From positions 744,001 through 808,000 of the forward strand of contig NZ_FTMX01000002.1 in the NCBI RefSeq assembly GCF_900156045.1: a DNA stretch of 64,000 nt. The letters are read 5' to 3'. The notes beneath the pieces are model-generated. The model was not told the DNA's origin. It saw only the letters and a program-made list of their open reading frames with translations, and ran no database searches. Each line of letters opens with the position of its first letter. Positions within the stretch are counted from its first letter, which is position 1. The position numbers were made by a program, and so were the translations under genes. Shown here piece after piece: positions 52,706-61,391 of this stretch. Origin of the DNA: Peribacillus simplex (GTDB taxonomy: Bacteria > Bacillota > Bacilli > Bacillales > DSM-1321).

Positions 52706-52732
52706 AACACCGTCCCATTTCGGGAACGGTGT
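52706..52732 (+). terminator. Terminator of yhcT
   Basis: ACACCGT and ACGGTGT form the outer stem, with CCCATTTCGGGA as an inner hairpin, followed by T-rich sequence. Confidence 0.8.
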
Positions 52733-52840
52733 ATTCATTTCTTCCATTAATATGAAATTATTGACCATCGGAAGGATTTTCTGTATTTGGATTTAATTGG
52801 TTTAAAAGCATGTTGGAACGAAATCCGTTCATATTGGCAT

Positions 52841-52878
52841 AAAAAATAGCTGGCCACTTGGGCCAGCTTAATTTTTGC
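52841..52878 (-). terminator. Terminator of the GlsB-like gene
   Basis: AGCTGGCC pairs with GGCCAGCT around ACTTG; on the minus strand six T follow. Confidence 0.85.
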
Positions 52879-52880
52879 AT

Positions 52881-53135
52881 TTATGAAGCTTTTCTCATGC
52901 CTTTTAAGATAAGGCTTAAGACGAAGACAAATACGATAGCACCAATCAATGCTGGAATTATAGCGAAATCTGCTACTGAAGGTCCCCAGTTCCCAAGAAT
53001 CAATGAACCTAACCATGCACCAACAAAACCAGCGATAATGTTACCGATAATTCCAAATGGTACGTCACGTCCAACGATCATACCTGCTAACCAACCAATG
53101 ATACCTCCGATAATTAATGACCATAAAAATCCCAT
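52881..53135 (-). CDS. GlsB/YeaQ/YmgE-family membrane protein
   Basis: 84 residues with three membrane helices and glycine-rich helix packing (GGIIGWLAGMIVGRDVPFGI, IIAGFVGAWLGSLILG), the hallmark of the transglycosylase-associated / GlsB family. These are general-stress membrane proteins of unknown mechanism. AAGGAGG before the ATG. No sigma-B promoter could be confirmed by eye. Confidence 0.88.
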   Translation of the reverse strand: MGFLWSLIIGGIIGWLAGMIVGRDVPFGIIGNIIAGFVGAWLGSLILGNWGPSVADFAIIPALIGAIVFVFVLSLILKGMRKAS

Positions 53136-53606
53136 AATATATTTCCTCCTTAAAATTAGTTATTTTTTCAATCCTGCAGCAGACTCCAAGAAATCAAATC
53201 ACTTCCATATTGTCATGCCTTTTTCAGTTATTTTAACCTTTTACATTCAAATGGTATGATGCCGATTACGCACAATAACTAATGAATGTGAATGTTTTAG
53301 TTATTGGGTAGAGTTAGCTAGCTATAGCCCCTGAGTAACTGATTGGACAATCTCATGTTAGTGAATTTTTTCTTTTTGTTTGCCGCTGTACTCATTATTT
53401 TCCCCGTTTAATAAATCTAAAACCTAATTTTTTTTTAAAATATTTGGCAACGAAAACAGGATTATTAGACATATTAAACGGGTATACCATAGGCTTAACT
53501 TTGTCACATAGTTAGTATAAGCAATAACTGTCTCAATTATGTTCATGAAGAAAAAGAAAAAGGATGCCCCATTCAGGACACCCTACTATCATTTGCATTA
53601 TTCTTT
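53136..53606. other. Gap without a recognised gene
   Basis: AT-rich upstream region of the GlsB-like gene. No coding frame of plausible composition. The only strong structure is the terminator of the neighbouring reductase at its right end. Confidence 0.4.
53567..53590 (-). terminator. Terminator of the aldo/keto reductase gene
   Basis: On the minus strand GGGTGTCC pairs with GGGCATCC (with two G-U pairs), followed by five T. Confidence 0.65.
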
Positions 53607-54437
53607 TTAGAACAAAAGTTCATCGGGATTGCTGCCGAACCGTTCATTTTTGTTCAAGGCATCTATTTGATTCATTTCATTCAGGCTTAATGAAAAGTCA
53701 AATACGTCAGCATTTTCCTCGATACGGGACGGCGTAATCGATTTAGGTATTACAACTAGATCATGTTGTAGATGCCATCTAATCAACACTTGTGCTGAAC
53801 TTTTCCCGTGCTTCTTCGCTATATGATTGATTGTCGGCTCTTCCAATAGGTTCCCTCTGCCTAGCGGGCTCCAAGATTCTACCTTTATTTCATGTTTTGC
53901 ACAGTAATCACGAATTTCGACTTGAGTCAAAAGTGGATGCAATTCAATTTGATTGACGACCGGTTTCACTTCACTGTTTGCAAGCAGATTCTCCAAATGA
54001 TGAACATGGAAATTACTTACACCGATTGATTTCACCTTTCCATCCTTATAAAGCTTTTCCAATGCCCTCCAGGTTTCCAGATATTTATCTTTTCCCGGCC
54101 AATGGATCAGGTATAAATCCAAGTATTCCAAACCAAGGCGATTTAAACTATCATCAAATGCTTGGAGCGTCGTTTCGTATCCTTGCTCTGTATTCCACAC
54201 TTTAGATGTAATGAACAATTCTTCACGAGACACACCGCATTCCCGAATCGCCTGACCAACACCTTCTTCATTTTCATAAATGGCCGCCGTATCAATCGCA
54301 CGATAACCAACTTCGATCGCTTTCTTGACGGACTCAACCGTTTCATTGCCGTTTTTCACTTTAAATACACCGAAACCCAACTGTGGCATTTTAACTCCAT
54401 TATGTAAGGTGATCGTTTCCCCAATATTTGAAATCAT
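53607..54437 (-). CDS. yvgN: Aldo/keto reductase (YvgN-like)
   Basis: 276-residue TIM-barrel NADPH reductase. Catalytic tetrad Asp49, Tyr54, Lys79 and His112 is complete (GYRAIDTAAIYENEEGVGQA; ITSKVW; LIHWPG). The C-terminal cofactor loop IPKSITPSRIEEN is present. Close in length and motifs to B. subtilis YvgN, a glyoxal/methylglyoxal reductase of AKR5. Monocistronic. Confidence 0.9.
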   Translation of the reverse strand: MISNIGETITLHNGVKMPQLGFGVFKVKNGNETVESVKKAIEVGYRAIDTAAIYENEEGVGQAIRECGVSREELFITSKVWNTEQGYETTLQAFDDSLNRLGLEYLDLYLIHWPGKDKYLETWRALEKLYKDGKVKSIGVSNFHVHHLENLLANSEVKPVVNQIELHPLLTQVEIRDYCAKHEIKVESWSPLGRGNLLEEPTINHIAKKHGKSSAQVLIRWHLQHDLVVIPKSITPSRIEENADVFDFSLSLNEMNQIDALNKNERFGSNPDELLF

Positions 54438-54831
54438 TCCCTCATTCCCCCTTACTTTTATTTACCAATTATACATCTCTCTACCTTCTATTTCTAACCA
54501 TAAGCCTCGGGATTTATAGAGCCCCTTAATCGAAAACACACCCTTAAATACCTTTTAAATATATTAAAGGGAACATTTTATCTTTTTAATCATTCACTAA
54601 GATAAATATTTTGTAAAAAAATGACGAAACATCTATCCTTATAGGTATGAAATTCGTTACAATTGAATAGTCCGACTTAAAACCAAGTAAAAAAGAAGGT
54701 GCCAAATTTTAAGAATAATCAAAAGTAAAACTCCCATTCTAAATATTGAGGAGTTGCAAACTGTCCTGCCCATTCATTGGCGACAATCCATATACACTTT
54801 ACATACTTGAAATTAAGGGAGTCCTCCATGT
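54438..54831. other. Upstream region of the PiT/DUF47 cluster
   Basis: AT-rich, without gene or repeat. I looked for phosphate-type direct repeats (TTAACA-like) and did not find a convincing set. Confidence 0.4.
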
Positions 54832-55830
54832 ATGAATAGCATACTCATCTTAACCGCGCTAATTATTATTTTTGCTTTGGTCTTTGACTTTATCAATGGT
54901 TTCCATGATACGGCTAACGCCATCGCTACAGCAGTATCAACCAAGGCGCTTAAACCACGTCATGCAATCATCATGGCTGCGGTCATGAATTTATTAGGAG
55001 CACTGACCTTTACCGGTGTAGCGCATACCATTACGAAGGATATCGTTGATCCTTTCACATTGAACAATGGTTCTTATGTAATCCTTGCCGCCTTGCTTTC
55101 GGCAATTATATGGAATTTAATCACTTGGTATTTTGGCATTCCAAGCAGTTCCTCCCATGCGATCATTGGTTCAATAGCGGGAGCTGCCATCGTGGCTAGT
55201 GGATTCGATGCGATTAAATGGAGTGGATTCACTAAAATTGTACAAGCATTGATTCTATCCCCTATCCTTGCCTTCACGCTTGGATTCATTGTATACAGTT
55301 TCTTCAAGGTGGTATTCAAAAATAATAATTTAGGAAAAACCAATAAGCGATTCAGGAGAATACAAATTCTCACGGCGGCCATCCAATCTTATACACATGG
55401 AACGAATGATGCTCAAAAATCCATGGGTATCATCACGATGGCTTTGATCGCTAACGGATATGCCTCTACCTCTGAAGTTCCTTTCTGGGTACAACTATCC
55501 TGCGCAATAGCCATGGCGCTTGGTACATCAATCGGGGGTTGGAAGATCATCAAAACTGTTGGCGGTAAAATCATGAAAATCCGCCCGGTTAACGGTGTGG
55601 CTGCCGATATGACTGGGGCAGCCATCATTTTCGGTGCAACCTTCCTGCATATGCCGGTCAGCACGACACATGTCATTTCTTCTTCAATACTTGGGGTCGG
55701 TTCTGCACACCGCATCAAAGGGGTAAAGTGGGGAACAGCAAAAAACATGTTGATCACTTGGTTCATTACATTGCCAATTTCCGCTTCCTTAGCTGGAATC
55801 ATTTACTATTTAATTGCTTTATTTTTATAG
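54832..55830 (+). CDS. pit: PiT-family inorganic phosphate transporter, copy 1
   Basis: 332 residues with about ten membrane helices and both PiT signature repeats: FDFINGFHDTANAIATAVST near the N-terminus and SYTHGTNDAQKSMGIITMAL in the second half, plus GIPSSSSHAIIGS and MPVSTTHVISSSILGVGSAH. Proton- or sodium-coupled phosphate uptake as metal-phosphate. Closely similar to the copy at 56705. Followed by its own terminator. Confidence 0.93.
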   Translation: MNSILILTALIIIFALVFDFINGFHDTANAIATAVSTKALKPRHAIIMAAVMNLLGALTFTGVAHTITKDIVDPFTLNNGSYVILAALLSAIIWNLITWYFGIPSSSSHAIIGSIAGAAIVASGFDAIKWSGFTKIVQALILSPILAFTLGFIVYSFFKVVFKNNNLGKTNKRFRRIQILTAAIQSYTHGTNDAQKSMGIITMALIANGYASTSEVPFWVQLSCAIAMALGTSIGGWKIIKTVGGKIMKIRPVNGVAADMTGAAIIFGATFLHMPVSTTHVISSSILGVGSAHRIKGVKWGTAKNMLITWFITLPISASLAGIIYYLIALFL

Positions 55831-55838
55831 AAACTCTT

Positions 55839-55868
55839 GCCTTTCCAGATTGGAAAGGCTTTTTTTTT
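55839..55868 (+). terminator. Terminator of PiT copy 1
   Basis: GCCTTTCCA pairs with TGGAAAGGC around GAT, followed by nine T. Confidence 0.93.
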
Positions 55869-56068
55869 ACAGATTCCCCCTTATGATTGCAGGGTTTTTC
55901 CCATTTTTTAATTTTGCTTGTGATTTTATATAAAGTTTTATTAAGATTTTGTAAATTTTCGTCGAAAAACCTTCCCGGATACTACGTGAATTCGTTACAA
56001 TCAATTTGTTAATACTAAGCGTACGACTAAAGTGCGTAAATTTGCATGACTAATTGGGAGGCTTTAAC

Positions 56069-56689
56069 ATGGCTTTTAAATCAAAAAAAGACAAATTCGC
56101 GGTAATGCTTTTTAACATCGCTCAAAACCTTAAAGAAGGTGCTGACTATTTCGCGGATTATAAACTCAAAAACATCTCCGATCTAAAAGTATTTTCAGAT
56201 ACGATGAAAGACTATGAACATAAAGGCGATTCAATGGTCCATAATGTGATCAAAGAGCTGAACAATGCCTTCATCACTCCTATCGAACGGGAGGATATCC
56301 TTGAATTGACCATGAGAATGGATGATGTCATTGACGGTTTGGAACACTGTGCGGCATTATTCGAAATGTACTCAATTGTCAATGCAGATGAGTATATGCT
56401 TAAGTTTGTGGATGCAATCAAACAGTGTACGTATGAGATTGAAAATGCTGTCGATACACTATCCACTAAAAAATTGCCAATGATCCGTGAAAATGCAATC
56501 AAAATTAAAGATCTTGAATCCGTTTGTGACGGAATCCAACGTCAATCAATCAAAAACTTGTTTACAGTTGAAAAAGATCCAATCAGGATCATTCAATATA
56601 AAGAAATTTACGAAAGCCTTGAAGATATCGCAGATCACTGTCAAGCGGTGGCCAATACACTTGAAACAATCATAATGAAAAACGCCTAA
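56069..56689 (+). CDS. ykaA: DUF47 / PhoU-like regulator of PiT
   Basis: 206 residues from the ATG at 56069 behind GGGAGG. Helical bundle with the PhoU-like metal-binding pattern (EREDILELTMRMDDVIDGLE). DUF47 proteins are encoded beside PiT permeases and are thought to control them. Sixteen bases separate it from PiT copy 2. The pair matches B. subtilis ykaA-pit. Confidence 0.92.
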   Translation: MAFKSKKDKFAVMLFNIAQNLKEGADYFADYKLKNISDLKVFSDTMKDYEHKGDSMVHNVIKELNNAFITPIEREDILELTMRMDDVIDGLEHCAALFEMYSIVNADEYMLKFVDAIKQCTYEIENAVDTLSTKKLPMIRENAIKIKDLESVCDGIQRQSIKNLFTVEKDPIRIIQYKEIYESLEDIADHCQAVANTLETIIMKNA

Positions 56690-56704
56690 GGAGTACCCCA
56701 ATAA

Positions 56705-57703
56705 ATGGATACTTTATTAATTTTAACAATATTGATCGTTTTCTTTGCTTTAGCATTTGACTTCATCAATGGTTTTCATGATACAGCCAATGCAATAGCG
56801 ACTGCTGTTTCAACTAAGGCCATGAAGCCTAGGCATGCCATCATCATGGCAGCCGTCATGAATTTCGTCGGAGCCATGACGTTTACTGGAGTGGCGAAGA
56901 CCATAACGAAGGATATTGTGGACCCGTTCACGCTTCCGAATGGTTCATATGTAATTCTGGCTGCTCTTCTTGCCGCTATCATATGGAACCTTCTTACATG
57001 GTATTACGGAATACCAAGCAGTTCCTCCCATGCATTGATTGGTTCGATTGCAGGGGCCGCCATTGCTGCAGCAGGCTTCGCTGGCATTAAATGGGAAGGG
57101 TTCATGAAAATTCTTCAAGCTTTGATCTTCTCCCCGCTAATTGCTTTTGCAATCGGGTTTATCGTATACAGCATTTTTAAAGTGGTCTTTAAAAACAATA
57201 ACCTGACAAAAACAAACCAAAAATTCCGTACTATACAGATTGCTACTGCAGCACTTCAATCGTATACCCACGGAACGAACGACGCTCAAAAAGCGATGGG
57301 TATCATCACGATGGCCCTTATTGCAAATGGTTATGCAACAAGTACCGATATCCCCTTCTGGGTTCAATTCTCCTGTGCGTTAGCAATGGGACTTGGAACT
57401 TCCGTCGGCGGATGGAAAATCATTAAAACCGTTGGCGGCAAAATCATGAAAATCCGTCCGGTCAATGGTGTTGCAGCGGATTTAACCGGGGCTTTCATCA
57501 TTTTCGGCGCGACAGTAATACACATGCCAGTCAGTACAACCCATGTTATTTCGTCTTCAATCCTTGGTGTTGGATCTGCGCATCGTGTAAAGGGCGTAAA
57601 ATGGGGAACGGCAAAAAGAATGATCATCACTTGGTTCATTACCATTCCCATCTCGGCAACATTAGCTGGTTTGCTTTATCTTTTAATTAACTTCTTATTC
57701 TAA
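56705..57703 (+). CDS. pit: PiT-family inorganic phosphate transporter, copy 2
   Basis: 332 residues, same length as copy 1 and the large majority of residues identical, including FDFINGFHDTANAIATAVST and SYTHGTNDAQKAMGIITMAL. Differences cluster in the loop around residues 115-140 (AAAGFAGIKWEGFMKILQ against VASGFDAIKWSGFTKIVQ). Co-transcribed with the DUF47 gene. A local duplication of pit with the DUF47 gene between the copies is the simplest history. Confidence 0.93.
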   Translation: MDTLLILTILIVFFALAFDFINGFHDTANAIATAVSTKAMKPRHAIIMAAVMNFVGAMTFTGVAKTITKDIVDPFTLPNGSYVILAALLAAIIWNLLTWYYGIPSSSSHALIGSIAGAAIAAAGFAGIKWEGFMKILQALIFSPLIAFAIGFIVYSIFKVVFKNNNLTKTNQKFRTIQIATAALQSYTHGTNDAQKAMGIITMALIANGYATSTDIPFWVQFSCALAMGLGTSVGGWKIIKTVGGKIMKIRPVNGVAADLTGAFIIFGATVIHMPVSTTHVISSSILGVGSAHRVKGVKWGTAKRMIITWFITIPISATLAGLLYLLINFLF

Positions 57704-57706
57704 AAT

Positions 57707-57742
57707 AAAATCCCTTCCGGTTTCCATCGGTAGGGATTTTCT
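57707..57742 (+). terminator. Terminator of PiT copy 2
   Basis: AAAATCCCT pairs with AGGGATTTT around a 16-nt loop that has its own CCGGT-type pairing. Confidence 0.8.
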
Positions 57743-57832
57743 GTTTTAATAAAGGATTTATCTATGCTTATTAATAGGAAATCGTTTAAAATTCAAGGAG
57801 AAGGAATTTTTTTAGCGAGGGGCAAAATAAAA

Positions 57833-59089
57833 ATGAAGGAATTCGAAAAAAATAGAGATATTTTTAAAGACCTTTATGGAGATATGATGGAGTTTGCCGA
57901 TAGAATCAGTTCTGTTTTGGGTTGTCCCATTACGATCGAGGACGGTAACCATCGCTTACTTGCTTATAGCACGCACGATGATACTACGGATCAGGCTCGT
58001 ATCATGACCATAATCGGAAGGCGTGTCCCTGAAAAGGTCATCAACAGTTTATGGAAAGATGGCTTCATCCCTGCGTTATTGAAAGGAGATGCCCCCATCA
58101 AAATCGGGGCCATCAATGATGTCGGTCTCGGTAACAGGGTTGCGGTTTCCATCCGGAAAAATAATGAAGTACTTGGATTCATTTGGGCTTTGGAAGTAAA
58201 TGAACCTTTCTCCGAAGAAGATATGAAATTTCTGCAATTCGCTGCCAAGGAGGCGAAGAACCAGTTACAGCAATTGCAATTGAAAAAGAAAAGGAAAGAA
58301 GCAGGTCATCAAGAGTTCCTTTGGCGCATGTTGACCGGGCATTACCAAGAAGAATCGGAAATAATTGAAAATTACAAGAAATTTTCCATCCACGTCCCAG
58401 TGGTTTTTTCCATATTGGTATTCGAATTTCCTAAAGAGATCAATCGCGAAGTGGAGCGCTACATTTCATACATGTTAACGACCACTCAAAAGATAAACAG
58501 TTCCTTATTTGCCATTGACCATAACAAGCTCATTCTTTTCGCGGGAGGCAATCAGGAAAACAGCCCTTCTTTCACTGCATCGATTTATGAGTTCATTCCT
58601 TTTTTCATTCTGGAGATGAAACGGCGTTTCGGAGTTGAGCACATCCTTGGAACGGCTGGCAATATGTATAAAAACTTAATGGATGTTAAATCAAGTTATG
58701 AAGAAGCTCAATACACCCTTAAGATGAAGAATATTTTCCCGGATGACATGAAACTCATTTTACATTATGAAGAACTTGGCATGTTTCAAATGATTGAAAC
58801 ACTCGCAAGCAACACACAGCGTCGTGTTCATCCTTCCATCCTTAAGCTAAAAGCATACGACATGAAAAACCAGACGGAATTGCTGCAAACACTCACTGTA
58901 TATCTAGAAAAAGACTGCAACCCAAATGAAGCTTCAAGTAATCTTCATATCCATGTGAATACATTGAATTACCGATTAAAAAGAATCTCTGAAGTGGGAA
59001 ATATTCGGCTAAAAGACCCGATTCAAAAAATGTCCCTCTTTCTTAACATTAAACTTAATCAATATGATGAATTTCACAAGAAAAATTAA
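57833..59089 (+). CDS. adeR: PucR/CdaR-family activator, AdeR-like
   Basis: 418 residues from the ATG at 57833 with GCGAGGGG upstream. A GAF-like N-terminal sensory region (ITIEDGNHRLLAYSTHDDTT) precedes a GGDEF-like middle, and a C-terminal PucR HTH_30 (NLHIHVNTLNYRLKRISEVG) closes it. The second gene downstream is ald, and in B. subtilis AdeR, a PucR-type protein, activates ald. The palindrome at 60015 is its likely target. Identity as AdeR is from family plus context. Confidence 0.85.
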   Translation: MKEFEKNRDIFKDLYGDMMEFADRISSVLGCPITIEDGNHRLLAYSTHDDTTDQARIMTIIGRRVPEKVINSLWKDGFIPALLKGDAPIKIGAINDVGLGNRVAVSIRKNNEVLGFIWALEVNEPFSEEDMKFLQFAAKEAKNQLQQLQLKKKRKEAGHQEFLWRMLTGHYQEESEIIENYKKFSIHVPVVFSILVFEFPKEINREVERYISYMLTTTQKINSSLFAIDHNKLILFAGGNQENSPSFTASIYEFIPFFILEMKRRFGVEHILGTAGNMYKNLMDVKSSYEEAQYTLKMKNIFPDDMKLILHYEELGMFQMIETLASNTQRRVHPSILKLKAYDMKNQTELLQTLTVYLEKDCNPNEASSNLHIHVNTLNYRLKRISEVGNIRLKDPIQKMSLFLNIKLNQYDEFHKKN

Positions 59090-59138
59090 TGATATATTCC
59101 CTGATATGGGATACTAGATGTGTGGAAAGGTTGATCAT

Positions 59139-59954
59139 ATGAAACTTGAAACAAAAGAAGAGCTTGAAAAGGAATTAACAATCATTGAAAAATGGGAGAA
59201 AGATCAGAAAGGACTATGGTTTTGGGAACGGCTCGGGCGGATCCCCTTCAAGCTATTGGATAAATTGACACCGGATTTCATTCAGAAAAAATTGGGTGTC
59301 ATGCTTGATGAAATCGGCAGCTACATTCAGAATGGCGGAAAATATTTGACGAAAGAAGCTCATATTCTAAGTCAGCTGCAAGCCCAAGTTCCCGAGTTGG
59401 ATATTACAGCCCTGGAAGACGTTTCAAGCATCCCCCTCCATATCATGGATAACGTGAGTCAGGATATTAAAAATTCAGGCAGCAAATTGGCAACGGTTCA
59501 AGGCGCCACTACAGGGATTGGCGGAATCTTCACCTTGGCCATCGACATCCCCCTTCTTCTCGGCATGTCAATCAAAACCCTTCAGGATATCGCCATCACA
59601 TATGGCTTCAATCCTAGAGACCGCCAAGAACGTATTTTCATCGTCAAATGCCTGCAATTCACAACATCGGATGTTGTCGGCAAAAAGGCTCTATTAAATG
59701 AATTGTCGAAGATGAACCAGACCGATTCCCAATCAAAAAGGGAAATAGCCTCCGAACTGCAAGGTTGGCGGGAAGTCGTTTATACATACCGTGATCAGTT
59801 TGGCTGGAAAAAGCTTTTGCAAATGGTTCCTGTTGCCGGAATAATCTTTGGCGCCCTTACAAATCGTTCAATGATTGCCGATATAGCCGATACGGGAATC
59901 ATGCTATATAAGAAAAGAAGGATTTTAGAGCGCATTCAAGAACCTATTGCATAG
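59139..59954 (+). CDS. EcsC-family protein
   Basis: 271 residues from the ATG at 59139, behind AAAGGTTGATC, a good anti-SD match; an ATG at 59118 lacks one. EcsC domain at about 55-245 with hydrophobic stretches TTGIGGIFTLAIDIPLLLGM and LLQMVPVAGIIFGALTN that suggest membrane association. EcsC proteins are of unknown biochemistry. Its insertion between adeR and ald, all on one strand, is worth noting. Confidence 0.85.
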   Translation: MKLETKEELEKELTIIEKWEKDQKGLWFWERLGRIPFKLLDKLTPDFIQKKLGVMLDEIGSYIQNGGKYLTKEAHILSQLQAQVPELDITALEDVSSIPLHIMDNVSQDIKNSGSKLATVQGATTGIGGIFTLAIDIPLLLGMSIKTLQDIAITYGFNPRDRQERIFIVKCLQFTTSDVVGKKALLNELSKMNQTDSQSKREIASELQGWREVVYTYRDQFGWKKLLQMVPVAGIIFGALTNRSMIADIADTGIMLYKKRRILERIQEPIA

Positions 59955-60014
59955 AATTGAATTCAGCTTTAAAAAGGTCTTGTTCCTGGCGAGCCCATAT
60001 TTTTTGACACTGCG

Positions 60015-60032
60015 TTTGTGGAATTCCACAAA
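60015..60032. promoter_or_regulatory. Palindrome upstream of ald, probable AdeR site
   Basis: TTTGTGGAATTCCACAAA is a perfect 18-bp palindrome centred about 75 bp before a start point inferred from TATACT (60086-60091). A loose half-site TTCCACA recurs at about 60057. The -35 region of that promoter is poor, fitting activator dependence. Confidence 0.7.
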
Positions 60033-60131
60033 TACACCTTTTTTAATTTTCTGATTTCCACATACTAACTATTTCTTTTTCCAACTATACTTGTGATACA
60101 AATAGTAAAACATATTATTGGAGGGATTAAG

Positions 60132-61265
60132 ATGAGAATAGGAATTCCAAAAGAGATTAAAAACAATGAAAACCGTGTAGCTATCACTCCAGCTGGGGTT
60201 GTAGCATTAGTCAATGCAGGTCACGAAGTATTAATCGAAATGAACGCAGGTCTAGGAAGCAGTTTTACAAATGAATCATATCAAGAAGCTGGTGCTGTTA
60301 TAGTCGAGGACGCTGCTAGCGTTTGGTCAAGCACAGAAATGATCATGAAGGTAAAAGAACCTATCTCATCTGAATATAAATATTTCCGAAAGGATTTAAT
60401 CCTTTTCACATATTTACATCTTGCGGCTGAACCGGCACTAGCTCAGGCCCTAAAAGAAAGCGGTGTCTTGGCCATTGCTTATGAAACGGTTGCAGTAAAC
60501 CGCACACTTCCTTTATTGACACCAATGAGTGAAGTTGCAGGACGTATGGCTGCACAAATCGGTGCTCAGTTCCTTGAAAAAAATAACGGCGGCAAAGGAA
60601 TACTCTTAAGCGGAGTTCCTGGAGTTAAACGTGGTAAAGTCGCTGTTGTCGGCGGAGGTATGGTTGGAACGAATGCTGCTAAAATCGCTATTGGATTAGG
60701 CGCAGATGTTACCATTCTTGACTTAAGCCCTGACCGCCTTCGTCAACTTGATGATATTTTCGGAAATGAACTGACTACACTTATCTCCAACCCTTATAAT
60801 ATTGCGGAAGCAGTCAAAGATGCCGATTTAGTGATCGGTGCTGTATTGATTCCAGGTGCTAAAGCTCCTAAGCTCGTTACTGAAGAAATGGTTAAATCGA
60901 TGTCTCCTGGTTCAGTCATTGTCGATGTCGCAATCGACCAAGGCGGTATCTTTGAAACGGTCGACCACATAACGACACATGATAACCCTACTTATGTTAA
61001 ACATGGAGTAGTGCATTATGCAGTGGCGAATATGCCAGGAGCAGTGCCTCAAACTTCTACAGTTGCATTAACTAACGTAACAGTACCTTTTGCACTTCAA
61101 ATTGCAAACAAAGGTGCCATCAAAGCGATCCTTGAAAATGATGCACTAGCAAAAGGCGTCAATGTAGCGAACGGTGAAATCACGTTCGAAGCAGTTGCCA
61201 CAGACCTTGGTTACAACTATGTAAGTGTTGAAAATGCATTAAACTCAAATAACATTAACGCTTAA
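60132..61265 (+). CDS. ald: L-alanine dehydrogenase
   Basis: 377 residues from the ATG at 60132 behind GGAGGG. Pyruvate/alanine-binding Lys75 (KVKEP) and His96 ([10 protein letters not shown]), the NAD-binding [20 protein letters not shown]ossmann motif and DVAIDQGG with the catalytic Asp are all conserved. Oxidative deamination of alanine to pyruvate and ammonium; in B. subtilis required for growth on alanine and for sporulation energy. Ends at a long terminator. Confidence 0.97.
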   Translation: MRIGIPKEIKNNENRVAITPAGVVALVNAGHEVLIEMNAGLGSSFTNESYQEAGAVIVEDAASVWSSTEMIMKVKEPISSEYKYFRKDLILFTYLHLAAEPALAQALKESGVLAIAYETVAVNRTLPLLTPMSEVAGRMAAQIGAQFLEKNNGGKGILLSGVPGVKRGKVAVVGGGMVGTNAAKIAIGLGADVTILDLSPDRLRQLDDIFGNELTTLISNPYNIAEAVKDADLVIGAVLIPGAKAPKLVTEEMVKSMSPGSVIVDVAIDQGGIFETVDHITTHDNPTYVKHGVVHYAVANMPGAVPQTSTVALTNVTVPFALQIANKGAIKAILENDALAKGVNVANGEITFEAVATDLGYNYVSVENALNSNNINA

Positions 61266-61269
61266 TAAA

Positions 61270-61312
61270 AAATAAGACTCCAGACATAATCTTGTCTGGA
61301 GTCTTATTTTTT
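61270..61312 (+). terminator. Terminator of ald
   Basis: AATAAGACTCCAGACA pairs with TGTCTGGAGTCTTATT around TAATCT, followed by T. Confidence 0.95.
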
Positions 61313-61391
61313 GGACGAGAATCTCATTGAAGCTGTATATGGGGTCAAGTCTGTTTGATGTTATTACTAATCTACAAATAGAATATTCCTC

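Noticed and set aside
54750..54790. CTGTCCTGCCCATT resembling module A of the three-hairpin repeat
   Set aside because: Only the loop-like core is similar; neither arm can pair, so it is not counted as a copy.
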